Source: Bradyrhizobium betae (GTDB lineage: Bacteria > Pseudomonadota > Alphaproteobacteria > Rhizobiales > Xanthobacteraceae). From it: DNA of 64,000 bases. The DNA is taken from assembly GCF_004123905.1 (NCBI RefSeq), contig NZ_MZXW01000037.1, positions 28,727 through 92,726 of the forward strand, written 5' to 3'. Both the position numbers and the translations under genes were made by a program. Positions 44,142 through 52,711 of the stretch are shown here, one piece after another; position 1 is the stretch's first letter; the number at the start of each line of letters is the position of its first letter. A model generated the notes under the pieces. That model was not told where the DNA came from. It did not search any database and saw only the letters and a program-made list of their open reading frames with translations.

Positions 44142-44202
44142 GGCTTGTTAGAACAAAATAAGAACATATAGTCAAGTCACGATTTCAGAATGGAGAGGTG
44201 AG

Positions 44203-44397
44203 ATGCAGGTTCAGGGTAAATATGACGCCAGAGTTTTCCTCGCCGAGCAGATGACGCGGACGCAAGGGCTGAGGCTGAAGCGGCTGAGCGAGGAGGCCTA
44301 TCAGCCCGCTCAATACGATCGGGCTCTGTCCTCCATTGAGGCCGCGCGGCGCATCCAGGTGCTCGAGGCCGAGATCGAGCTGGCGAACTCCTTCTAG
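44203..44397 (+). CDS. small helical protein
   Basis: 64 residues, MQVQGKYDARVFLAEQMTRT then RLKRLSEEAYQPAQYDRALSS with a C-terminal EAARRIQVLEAEIELANSF helix. GAGAGG before the ATG supports the start. Divergent from the 43854 gene. Function unknown. Confidence 0.55.
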   Translation: MQVQGKYDARVFLAEQMTRTQGLRLKRLSEEAYQPAQYDRALSSIEAARRIQVLEAEIELANSF

Positions 44398-44471
44398 AGG
44401 AGCGCACCCGACGCATCTGGAACGTTTACGTGGCCGATGCGGTTCTCTCCCCGGGCTACTGGAGAGAGTTG

Positions 44472-44756
44472 ATGGCACGCAAGGCAACGAAGCGCCGCTA
44501 CTCGCGCAGCGCCGGCAGCGATGTCGAGCGCGAGATGCGCCGTTACAAGAAAGGCACTGCGAAGAGCGGGCCAGGCGGTCGCGGTGGACGCGTGAAGAGC
44601 CGCAAGCAGGCGATCGCGATCGGCCTGTCGGAGGCGCGCAAGAAGGGCAAGAAAGTCCCGAAGAAGGCGGCCAAGCGGACGGCATCCAAGAAGAAGACAG
44701 CCAAGAAGAAGAAGACGGTCAGGAAATCGTCGAAGCGCAAATCCAGCAAGTGGTGA
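44472..44756 (+). CDS. DUF6496 lysine-rich protein
   Basis: 94 residues. A short block MARKATKRRYSRSAGSDVER and EMRRYKKGTAKSG with KSRKQAIAIGLSEARKKGKK is the DUF6496 pattern; the last third is almost only Lys, Ser, Thr and Arg. Such tails bind nucleic acid non-specifically (inference). GGAGAG before the ATG supports the start. A GGAAC with an off-by-one -10 lies upstream and is not counted as a promoter. Confidence 0.72.
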   Translation: MARKATKRRYSRSAGSDVEREMRRYKKGTAKSGPGGRGGRVKSRKQAIAIGLSEARKKGKKVPKKAAKRTASKKKTAKKKKTVRKSSKRKSSKW

Positions 44757-44763
44757 CGCTAAG

Positions 44764-45126
44764 TCAGATCATGCTGCCCGGCATGAAGCAGCGGATCGCA
44801 ATCCCGAACGCGGTCTTCACCGGCCAAACCATGGTGCGCCCCGCCCGGTTCGGCTCGGTGATGACGGCTTCATCGGGCACATCCACCCATTGACCGTCGA
44901 GGCGGACACGATAGTGGCCGTCATGCGATTCCCAATCGGGATCCGAGACGGCAAATCCGTCGGCGTCGGAGCAGCACGGGCCGAGATGGCTGCGCAGACT
45001 GTCGAACCAGGGTTTTAGGGGTGAGTTGGCGTAGCGGCCATCGTCGCGCCCGAGGGCGTTTCCAGTCGTCAGCACGATCGGCGCCACCAGCAGCGCATAT
45101 CTCAGAGAGAGCTTCAATCGATCCAT
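44764..45126 (-). CDS. secreted hypothetical protein
   Basis: 120 residues with a signal peptide around LRYALLVAPIVLTTGNALG. The mature protein has GPCCSDADGFAV, then YRVRLDGQWVDVP, VITEPNRAGRTMVWP and RCFMPGSMI, three Cys in all. The pattern is widespread in Bradyrhizobium as an unassigned exported protein, from memory. Tail to tail with the DUF6496 gene. Confidence 0.65.
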   Translation of the reverse strand: MDRLKLSLRYALLVAPIVLTTGNALGRDDGRYANSPLKPWFDSLRSHLGPCCSDADGFAVSDPDWESHDGHYRVRLDGQWVDVPDEAVITEPNRAGRTMVWPVKTAFGIAIRCFMPGSMI

Positions 45127-45344
45127 GTCGGCACCGATCAAATGCGAACTCCGGTTCCATAAGGCGACCGGACGTTCGAAGTTCCACTCCTGCAATTCGC
45201 CTCGGCGTCTTCATTGCCGCCAAGGCCCGACCCACGAGTCGAAGTCTGACGAGCGAACGCGGCTTTTTCGGACGAACCCGTCATCAATGCTGCCGTTAAC
45301 GAGAATGTTATCGGCGCCTGTGGGTATCTTCCAGGCGCGCACGA

Positions 45345-45371
45345 AAAAGGCGGCCCTCAGGGCCGCCTTTT
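45345..45371. terminator. bidirectional rho-independent terminator
   Basis: Stem AAAAGGCGGCCC / GGGCCGCCTTTT around TCA. The minus-strand reading ends in TTTTTCG and follows the protease gene. Confidence 0.85.
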
Positions 45372-45396
45372 AAGTTTGCCATCGAAAGCGGGCGGT

Positions 45397-46929
45397 TTAC
45401 GCCAGCGGCACCGCGACGAACCGGGTCGCCTCAGCGTTTTTGACTTGCAGCAGCACGCTGTTCTTGCCGGACGATTTGGCCTGCGCCAGCTCCGCACGGA
45501 CTTCGCCGACATTGGCGACAGCCTTGCCGCCGACATTGAGGATGACGTCGCCGGTCTGGATGCCGCGCTGCGCGGCCGGTCCTTGCGGATCGACCTCGGT
45601 GACGACGACGCCCTTCTGGCCGGCGCCCTGCACCTCGCTGGCCGGAGCCAAAGCGAGGCCGAGACGCGGCGTGCCGTTGCCGGACTGCGCCTTGCCCTCA
45701 CTGGCTTTGGCCTGCCGCTCGTTCGGCAACTCGCCGAGCGCGAGCGTCACCGTCTTGCTGTCGCCCTTGTGGAGGACGTCGAGCTTCACGGAGCTGCCCG
45801 GCGCCAGCGTGGCAATGGTGCGGGCGAGATCACGGGAGTCCTTGATCGCTGTGCCGTTGACGGCGGTGATGACGTCGCCCGCCTCGATGCCGGCCTTCGC
45901 CGCGGGGCTTCCGTCCTGCGGATTGTCGACGATCGCGCCGCGCGCCTCTTTCAGGCCGAGGCTGTCCGCGATCTCGGCCGTCACTGGCTGCACCTGCACG
46001 CCGAGCCAGCCGCGGGTTACCGCGCCCTTGTCCTTCAGCTGCGCGACGACGAGCTTTGCGGTCGTGGACGGGATGTCGAAGCCGATGCCGACCGAGCCGC
46101 CTGAGGGCGAGAAGATCGCGGTGTTCACGCCGATCACGTTGCCGTTCATGTCGAACGCCGGACCGCCGGAATTGCCCTTGTTGATGGGGGCGTCGATCTG
46201 GATGAAATCGTCATAGGGCCCGTTGCCGATGTCGCGGCCGCTGGCCGAGACGATGCCGGCGGTCACGGTGCCGCCGAGACCGAAGGGATTGCCGACCGCG
46301 ACGACCCAGTCTCCGATCCGCGGCTTCTGGTCGGAGAATTTCACGAACGGAAAGTCCTTCTTGCCATCGACCTTGATCAGCGCGAGATCGGTCTTCGGAT
46401 CGGTGCCGACGACCTTCGCGGTGTAGACCGTGCCGTCGTCCATCGTCACCTGCACGGACTCGGCGTGGTCGACGACGTGATTATTGGTCACGGCATAGCC
46501 GTCGGCGGAGATGAAGAAGCCGGAGCCTTCGCCCGTGATCACCTGGTGGCGCTGGCGCGGCATGCCGTTCATGCCACCCGGGCCGCGGAAACCGAACTGC
46601 CGCGAGAACTGGTCGGACGGCGAATCCTCATCCTGATCCATCCGGTTCTGCTGCAGCATCGCGCTCTTGTCGTTGTCCTGGTCGATCCTGACCCGCACCG
46701 AGATGACGGCGGGTTTCACCTTGGCGACGAGATCGCCGAAGCCCGGCGGGGTGGCGGCACTTTCCGCGGCCTGGGCCGGCGCGACGAAGGAGGTCATGCC
46801 AAACGGCGAGGCGGGAGAAGCAGCCAGCACGGCCACGCCAAGCGCGGCCACAGTACCGAGCAGCGCGAGCCGGCGCGGCCTCAGGATCTTGCGGGACGTG
46901 GTGGTGTCGGAATTGACGCGGTCGTTCAT
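45397..46929 (-). CDS. degP: Do-family periplasmic serine endoprotease (DegP/MucD-like)
   Basis: 510 residues. A hydrophobic N-terminal segment (LALLGTVAALGVAVLAASPA) exports it to the periplasm. The trypsin-like triad is intact: His in TNNHVVDHA, Asp in TDLALIKVD, Ser in KGNSGGPAFD. Two PDZ domains follow (TRGWLGVQVQPVT and PRLGLALAP onward). DegP degrades or refolds damaged envelope proteins. The start at 46929 has no ribosome binding site next to it; an in-frame ATG at 46977 has AAGGTG upstream and would include the inverted repeat in the coding region. Confidence 0.9.
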   Translation of the reverse strand: MNDRVNSDTTTSRKILRPRRLALLGTVAALGVAVLAASPASPFGMTSFVAPAQAAESAATPPGFGDLVAKVKPAVISVRVRIDQDNDKSAMLQQNRMDQDEDSPSDQFSRQFGFRGPGGMNGMPRQRHQVITGEGSGFFISADGYAVTNNHVVDHAESVQVTMDDGTVYTAKVVGTDPKTDLALIKVDGKKDFPFVKFSDQKPRIGDWVVAVGNPFGLGGTVTAGIVSASGRDIGNGPYDDFIQIDAPINKGNSGGPAFDMNGNVIGVNTAIFSPSGGSVGIGFDIPSTTAKLVVAQLKDKGAVTRGWLGVQVQPVTAEIADSLGLKEARGAIVDNPQDGSPAAKAGIEAGDVITAVNGTAIKDSRDLARTIATLAPGSSVKLDVLHKGDSKTVTLALGELPNERQAKASEGKAQSGNGTPRLGLALAPASEVQGAGQKGVVVTEVDPQGPAAQRGIQTGDVILNVGGKAVANVGEVRAELAQAKSSGKNSVLLQVKNAEATRFVAVPLA

Positions 46930-46935
46930 GTCGAA

Positions 46936-46977
46936 ATGTCCATGTTGGGTAAGTCGCCTTGCACCCAACATGGACAT
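46936..46977. repeat. perfect 15-bp inverted repeat at the start of the protease gene
   Basis: ATGTCCATGTTGGGT at 46936-46950 and its exact complement ACCCAACATGGACAT at 46963-46977, with a 12-base loop. On the minus strand the hairpin would end 6 bases before the ATG at 46929. Confidence 0.85.
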
Positions 46978-47063
46978 CGCCACCTTACGGCGTCCCGTCC
47001 ATCCGATTAAATCTTGGCAAAGGTCCTGCGGCCAGCGGCAAGCCGGAAATCGGGGCTCCATGT

Positions 47064-47077
47064 TTGATGCAGCTCAA
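47064..47077 (+). promoter_or_regulatory. FixK-type box upstream of the universal stress protein
   Basis: TTGATGCAGCTCAA matches TTGAT-N4-ATCAA with one change. Its centre is about 68 bases before the ATG at 47139, which fits a class II (about -41.5) FixK2 promoter with a leader of roughly 27 bases (inference). Confidence 0.6.
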
Positions 47078-47138
47078 CGTGCTTTGGATGGGCCGTGAAA
47101 GACTGCAGCCACCGGATGATGACCAGCGGAGGCGCGCC

Positions 47139-47975
47139 ATGTACAAAGACATTCTCGTCCACATCCCGACCGAGCGCCCGATGCGTCCAGTGATCGACGG
47201 CGCGGTCTCGCTCGCGGCGCATCTCAACGCCCATCTCGACGCGGTCGCGGTCAGCTATATCGCGACCAGTGCAGCTTACGTCATGGAAGGCGGCGCCGCG
47301 GTAGCTGCCGTGTTCGAGATGGAACGCGAGCGCGCGGCGGAGCGGGCCGAGGCTGCCCTCGCGGTCTTCAAGAGCGAAGCGGCCACCGCCGGCATTTCCT
47401 ATGATTGCCACCCGCTCGGCGCGATCCCGGTGGATGCCGCCGGCTCGCTCGGCGAGATGGCGCGGCTGCACGACCTCAGTATCGTGCTCCAGCCTGATCC
47501 GGCGAAGGGCTCATTCGACAACGATGTGCCGGGCGAGATCCTGTTCCAGGCGGGCGGCCCGGTGCTGTTCCTGCCCTACACCTTCCGCGGCGCATTCAAC
47601 GCCAAGCGGATCGGCATCTGCTGGGACGGCAGCCGCCTCGCCGCCCGCGCGATGCGCGATGCGGCCCCCTTCCTGGCGCGTGCCGAGGAAATCGTGATCA
47701 TCACGATCAACGAAGCCGACGCGGTGCCAAGCGAGGCTTCAGCGAGCAATCTGGCAAGACATCTCGGCCGCCGCGGGCTTTCGACCCGCACGGCCAGCTT
47801 TTCGGCGCCGCGCGCCGACATTCAGCCAACCATCCTGTCGTTGGCGGCCGACGAAGAAATCGACCTGCTGGTAATGGGCGGATACGGCCATTCGCGATTG
47901 CAGGAGCGCATCCTTGGCGGCGTCACCCGCGCCATGCTGGAAGCCATGACAGTGCCGACGCTGATGTCGCATTAG
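47139..47975 (+). CDS. universal stress protein (two-domain UspA)
   Basis: 278 residues, two tandem Usp-like halves. The second ends LLVMGGYGHSRLQERILGGV, the ATP-binding GxGxxR motif (GGYGHSR) of the UspA fold, with a conserved MTVPTLMSH end. The first half begins MYKDILVHIPTERPMRPVID. GGAGG before the ATG supports the start. The FixK-type box suggests low-oxygen control, as known for several Bradyrhizobium Usps. Confidence 0.88.
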   Translation: MYKDILVHIPTERPMRPVIDGAVSLAAHLNAHLDAVAVSYIATSAAYVMEGGAAVAAVFEMERERAAERAEAALAVFKSEAATAGISYDCHPLGAIPVDAAGSLGEMARLHDLSIVLQPDPAKGSFDNDVPGEILFQAGGPVLFLPYTFRGAFNAKRIGICWDGSRLAARAMRDAAPFLARAEEIVIITINEADAVPSEASASNLARHLGRRGLSTRTASFSAPRADIQPTILSLAADEEIDLLVMGGYGHSRLQERILGGVTRAMLEAMTVPTLMSH

Positions 47976-48014
47976 CGAGACCAGTCTCGCACCGGCGAGA
48001 TCGGTGCAACGCCC

Positions 48015-48224
48015 TCACGCCGCGACGGGGGCCTCCCATGCCGCGGCTGCGACGGCGTCTTCGCGTTGCGCATTGCACGCGTCGAAATGGGCCTTCAGCG
48101 CGATCTCGGCGAGATGTTCGAAATGCTCGGCCTGGCCGAGGAGTTCCCAGTTCTGGAGCGGCCGGTAGGCCGCCTGCTGACGACAGAGGGACGCCAGCGC
48201 GCGGTAGCGACGTACGTTCTCCAT
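48015..48224 (-). CDS. small helical protein, ENVRRYR family, paralogue A
   Basis: 69 residues from ATG 48224 with AGGGAGGG upstream. MENVRRYRALASLCRQQAAY then RPLQNWELLGQAEHFE, an alpha-helical protein. It shares ENVRRYR..ASL.RQ.AA.RP with the protein at 60615-60824. No function recognised. The longer frame to 48311 is less likely. Confidence 0.6.
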   Translation of the reverse strand: MENVRRYRALASLCRQQAAYRPLQNWELLGQAEHFEHLAEIALKAHFDACNAQREDAVAAAAWEAPVAA

Positions 48225-48409
48225 GAGACCCTCCCTCGCATTCACAGGCCTTATTGCCCTGATTTGCGTCAGGCCGATGGCGGTTATGCAAAACATTTGC
48301 TGCCTGCACAACGCGCCTGATCGCAGTTAACTTTTGAGAAATGCGCACGCGCACTTTAGTTCCGAACGCGCGGGCTTGCGCATGGAACCGGGCCGCTCGC
48401 CCCAGAGGC

Positions 48410-50265
48410 CTAAGCGTAGAGCCATCGTTCCACGGCGACGCCGATCAGGTCGAGATAGCGCTCGATCAGGTCGGGCCGGCCGACGAGATAGCCCTGCATC
48501 TCCTCGCAAGCCTCGCGTTCCAGGAAGGCACGCTGGGCCTCGGTCTCCACCCCCTCGGCAACGACCGGGATATTCAGCGCGTGCGCGAGACTGAGGACGG
48601 CGCGGACAATCCCGGCCGATTGCGGCGCGGCCTCGAGATTGGAGATGAAGCTGCGGTCGATCTTGATCTTGTCGAACGGAAACGACTGGAGATAGGACAG
48701 CGAGGAATAGCCGGTGCCGAAATCGTCCATCGCGATGCGGATGCCGAGCGCCTTCAGCCGCCGCAGCAGATTGAGCGCGCGGGCGAAATCGCCGATCAGC
48801 ACGCCCTCGGTGATCTCCACCTCGAGCCGCGTCGGCGCAAGCCCCGTCTTCAGCAGGATCTGGTGGATCGCGCGTTCGAGATCGCCAGCCTGGAACTGAA
48901 CCGGCGACAGATTGACCGCGACCTGCAATGGCCGCGGCCAGGATGCCGCCTCGCGGCGGCCTCGCGCAGCACCCATTCGCCGATCTGGATGATCAGCCCG
49001 TTCTCCTCCGCGAGCGGAATGAACTGGTCCGGCGGCACGAAGCCCCGCGTCGGGTGATTCCAGCGCAGCAGCGCCTCGAAACCGATGACCTCGCCATCTA
49101 TCCGCGCCTGCGGCTGGAAGTAGACGAGCAACTGGTTCTGCTCCAGCGCCTGCCGTAGATCGTGCTGCAACAACCTGCGGTCGCGCAGTTCCTGGTCCAT
49201 CTCGGATTCGAAGAAGCAGACCCTGCCTCCGCCCTCGCGCTTGGCGCGATAGAGGGCGGAATCGGCGTTGGCGAGCAGCGTCGCGGCGTCCACGCCGTCA
49301 TCGGGATAGACGGCGATGCCGACACTGACACCCACCTGGGAGAGATAGTCGTCGATCTCGAGTTCCTTGCCGATCACCTCGACCAGGCGCTCGGCGAGCG
49401 CCAGCACGTCCTCGCGCCCGAGGTCGTCGGGCATCAGGATCATGAACTCGTCACCGCCGACGCGGGCGACGAAGGCGCCATCGGCTTCCGCGGCAAGACG
49501 ATCCGACGCCGCCCGCATCAGCATGTCGCCGACGGGATGGCCGAAGACGTCATTGACCTTCTTGAAGCGGTCGAGATCGAGGCTGAGCACCGCAAAACTG
49601 GTGGACGCCTCTTGCGCCCGCTCCAGCCGCTCGTCCAGCGTCGCGTTGAAGGCGCTGCGGTTCGGCAGGTCGGTCAACGCATCATGATATGCCAGATGGC
49701 TGATGCGCTCCTGGGTGGTGACGCGCTCGGTGACGTCCTCGATCACGCCGACCAGATATTGCGGATCTCCGGCATCGTCGGTGATCAGCATCTTGCGCGA
49801 ATTGACGACCCGGTCGTGGTCCTTGACGCCGACTTCGAGCAGATGCTCTTCGAGGAACATCGGCATGCCGCTGGCGACGACGCGACGATCCTGCTCGTTG
49901 ACCCCGCGGGCGACATCGGCTGGAAAGATCTCCTCGGGAGTCCTGCCCAGCATCTGCTCGCGCGACAGGCCGTAATAGTTCTCGCCGGCGCGGTTGAGCA
50001 GGATGTAGCGCGAATCCTTGGCGCATTTCGCGAAGACCGCGATCGGGATGTTCTCGACGATGGTGTCGAGGAATTCCTGGGTCCGCAGCAGATCCTGCTC
50101 GACCTCGTCGTGCGTGTGAGCGCGTGCGTGGATCACCCGCTGGCGATCGCGGTCGCTCGCATCATAGGCCGCGCTGACGAGCTCGCCCAGCTTGACGAGA
50201 TCAACCTGTCCAGTCGCATCGGTGGCGCAGCGAAGCTGCTCGGCGAACAAGCGATGCAAGCTCAT
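48410..50265 (-). pseudogene. PAS-GGDEF-EAL cyclic-di-GMP enzyme, frameshifted in the EAL domain
   Basis: Together about 618 codons. Frame one (50265 to about 48965) has a PAS domain (VENIPIAVFAKCAKDSRYI), then a GGDEF domain with RVGGDEFMI and the start of EAL with EALLRW and the sequence IGEWVLREA. Frame two resumes at REAASWPRPLQVAVNLSP and contains DDFGTGYSSLSYL, FDKIKIDRSFI and EGVETEAQ. One base missing at about 48960-48966 explains the break. A bifunctional diguanylate cyclase/phosphodiesterase if intact; as read, only the cyclase half could be made. Confidence 0.82.
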
Positions 50266-50527
50266 GCCATCGCTCCGCGCCGCGTGCAGGCCTCATGCCC
50301 ACAAATGTCCTGGATCCGCATCCCCACGCTCTCTCAGCGTTCCTAAACCGCAGATTGAGACGCATAGCATTGCGAGAGCGTTAATCGAATTTTCGTCTCT
50401 GGCGCGTTGGTTACCCGACGTGAAGGAGCTGATTGTAATGTGCAGCATCCTCCGTGGAACCCGGAGAAGAGCGGCACGCTGGCACAACCGGGCTGGCGGT
50501 TACCCTGTCGCGCTTGCCTACCGTAGT

Positions 50528-51265
50528 CTACCGGATGAGCGCGGCCTCGCCGACGCGCATCGGCTGCGCTGAATTATCCTGCAGTTTTGGCACTCGCCCG
50601 GCCTCCGCCGCGATACGGATGGCGGCGATATTGCCGGCATAGTCGGCGCTGCTCTTGCCGCGAAACACCGCAGAACCCGCCACGAGCGTATCGGCGCCTG
50701 CGGCAGCCACGGCCGCAGCATTGTCGCGCGTGATGCCGCCATCGACCTCGAGCCGGATCGGCCGGTCGCCGATCATGCTGCGAATGCGGCTGATCTTCTC
50801 AAGCTGCGATTCGAGGAAGGACTGGCCGCCAAAGCCCGGATTGACCGTCATCACCAGCACGAGGTCGAGACGATCGAGCAAATATTCGATCGCGCTCTCC
50901 GGTGTTGCCGGACACAGGCTGATGCCGGCCTTCTTGCCGAGCGCGCGGATCGCCTGGAGTGAGCGGTCGAGATGCGGACCTGCTTCGGCATGAACGGTGA
51001 TGACATCTGCGCCCGCCTTTGCGAACGCCTCCAGATAGGAATCGGTCGGCGCGATCATCAGATGCACATCGAAAATCTTCGACGTCACAGGCCGGACCGC
51101 CTTGATGACGTCGGCACCAAAACTGATGTTGGGCACGAAATGTCCATCCATGACGTCGCAATGGATCCAGTCGGCACCGGCGGCATCGATGGCCACGATC
51201 TCTTCGCCGAGACGGGCGAAGTCTGCTGCCAGGATCGACGGTGCGATGATGATTTCCTTGGTCAT
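50528..51265 (-). CDS. cbbE: ribulose-phosphate 3-epimerase CbbE
   Basis: 245 residues, a TIM barrel: APSILAADFARLGEEI at the start, HCDVMDGHFVPNIS with the metal ligands, VNPGFGGQSFLESQLEKI and VDGGITRDNAAAV. It interconverts xylulose 5-phosphate and ribulose 5-phosphate, resupplying RuBisCO's substrate precursor. Last gene of the cbb operon; its ATG overlaps the cbbX stop (ATGA). Confidence 0.93.
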   Translation of the reverse strand: MTKEIIIAPSILAADFARLGEEIVAIDAAGADWIHCDVMDGHFVPNISFGADVIKAVRPVTSKIFDVHLMIAPTDSYLEAFAKAGADVITVHAEAGPHLDRSLQAIRALGKKAGISLCPATPESAIEYLLDRLDLVLVMTVNPGFGGQSFLESQLEKISRIRSMIGDRPIRLEVDGGITRDNAAAVAAAGADTLVAGSAVFRGKSSADYAGNIAAIRIAAEAGRVPKLQDNSAQPMRVGEAALIR

Positions 51266-52194
51266 GGCTTTGCACTCCGCACATCGGCGCCACCGCTGAA
51301 GACGCGGCTGGCGAGAACATCCGCCGGATCGATGGTTTCGAGATCGCCGACATCGAGCATCCGGTCGAGATCTGACACCAGACGATCGGCCTGCCGCAGG
51401 CGGATGCGATCGACGGCGTTGCGAATCGAGCGTGCATTGGAGAAGAACGGCTGGGTCCTGCGCAGCGCGATGTATCTTTCAAACGCCTCGCGCGCCGCAG
51501 CCGAGAAGCGGTAGCCCCGCTCCTTGAGCATCAGCTCGGCGATGACGAGCAGCTCGGCTTCTGCATAGTCCGGGAAGTCGATGTGGTGGGCGATACGCGA
51601 ACGGAAGCCCGGATTGGAGGCGAAGAAGCTCGTCATCCGCTCGCCATAGCCGGCAAGGATCACGACGAGGTCCTCGCGCTGGTTCTCCATCACCTGGAGC
51701 AGGATCTCGATTGCCTCCTGGCCGTAGTCACGCTCGTTGTCGGGCCGATGCAGATAATAGGCCTCGTCGATGAAGAGCACGCCGCCCATCGCCTTCTTCA
51801 AAATCTCCTTCGTCTTCGGCGCGGTGTGGCCGATATACTGACCGACGAGATCGTCGCGCGTCACCGAGATCACCTGCCCGCGCCGCACGAAACCGAGCCC
51901 GTGCAGGATTTTCGCCATGCGCAGCGCCACCGTGGTCTTGCCGGTGCCGGGATTGCCGGTGAACGACATGTGCAGCGTCGGCGGCGCCGATGCCAGGCCC
52001 GCGCGCTGGCGGATGCGCTCGATCAGCAGCAGCGATGCGATCTGACGCACGCGGCTCTTGACTGGCCGAAGCCCAATCAGCTCCTGCTCGAGCTGTTGCA
52101 GCGTATCAGTGATTCCCGCGGCCTCGGCCTCCTTGCGGAGATCAAAATGGGTTTCGCTGTGTTCGGTCGTCGTTGCGTAGGGGACATCGAGCAT
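51262..52194 (-). CDS. cbbX: CbbX, red-type RuBisCO activase
   Basis: 310 residues, an AAA+ ATPase with Walker A FTGNPGTGKTTVALRMA, Walker B GGVLFIDEAYYL and sensor region AGYGERM. CbbX frees inhibited red-type RuBisCO by pulling the large-subunit C-terminus, which fits the form IC enzyme here. The frame is open well upstream, but the ATG at 52194 begins the normal CbbX N-terminus and has GAGGTG before it. Confidence 0.93.
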   Translation of the reverse strand: MLDVPYATTTEHSETHFDLRKEAEAAGITDTLQQLEQELIGLRPVKSRVRQIASLLLIERIRQRAGLASAPPTLHMSFTGNPGTGKTTVALRMAKILHGLGFVRRGQVISVTRDDLVGQYIGHTAPKTKEILKKAMGGVLFIDEAYYLHRPDNERDYGQEAIEILLQVMENQREDLVVILAGYGERMTSFFASNPGFRSRIAHHIDFPDYAEAELLVIAELMLKERGYRFSAAAREAFERYIALRRTQPFFSNARSIRNAVDRIRLRQADRLVSDLDRMLDVGDLETIDPADVLASRVFSGGADVRSAKP

Positions 52195-52213
52195 CGGCAC
52201 CTCGAAGAAAAGA

Positions 52214-52239
52214 GCTTCGCCGCGGGGGAGCGGCGAAGC
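52214..52239 (-). terminator. intercistronic hairpin between cbbS and cbbX
   Basis: Perfect stem GCTTCGCCGC / GCGGCGAAGC with a six-base loop, followed on the minus strand by TCTTTTCTTCG directly before the cbbX start. It could be a partial terminator or a 3' stabiliser that keeps cbbLS mRNA above cbbXE (inference). A smaller 6-bp stem, GGAGCA / TGCTCC, lies at 52259-52275. Confidence 0.6.
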
Positions 52240-52292
52240 AGTGGTCCGCCAAGGAAACGGAGCAGGGAGTGCTCCGCGCGGAGGAGAACGAC

Positions 52293-52700
52293 TTAAGTCG
52301 ACGCGTGCGCGACCTGCCGGCGCACGGTGGTGTAGCGGATGGCGCGGCCGCCGACCTCCTGCCGCACCAGATCGAACTCCGCTTCCTGCGGCGGACGATT
52401 GACGAGGAACGAGATCCGCACCGACTCCCAGCCATGGCTGGAGTCGAAGCCGCTGATGCGGATGTAGCGGGCGCCGTACACCCTGCGGCATTCGGCGAGC
52501 TCCATCATCACGCCAGCGGCATCCTGGAGATCGAACATCGGCAGCCCCCACATCTCCCAGTAAGTGTTGCGGGGATGCGGATCATCAGTGAACTCGATGT
52601 TCACCGCCCAGCCGTTCGTCAGGCAGTACTGCACCTGCCTGGTGATCTGGTCATCAGTGAGATCAGGCAGAAACGAGAAGCAGCCTTGCGTGAGCTTCAT
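52293..52700 (-). CDS. cbbS: ribulose-1,5-bisphosphate carboxylase small subunit
   Basis: 135 residues: MKLTQGCFSFLPDLTDDQIT, then YCLTNGWAVNIEFTDDPHPR and YWEMWGLPMFDL, the red-type small-subunit core, with the extended C-terminus of form IC enzymes. Assembles with CbbL into the L8S8 holoenzyme. It follows cbbL by 11 bases. Confidence 0.95.
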   Translation of the reverse strand: MKLTQGCFSFLPDLTDDQITRQVQYCLTNGWAVNIEFTDDPHPRNTYWEMWGLPMFDLQDAAGVMMELAECRRVYGARYIRISGFDSSHGWESVRISFLVNRPPQEAEFDLVRQEVGGRAIRYTTVRRQVAHAST

Positions 52701-52711
52701 GTCAAATCTCC

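Noticed and set aside
44421..44445. GGAAC before the DUF6496 gene as an EcfG promoter
   Set aside because: The following GGTT is one base too far from GGAAC.
48259..48272. CTGATTTGCGTCAG as a FixK-type box before the 48224 gene
   Set aside because: Three changes from consensus and too close to the start codon for a class II promoter.
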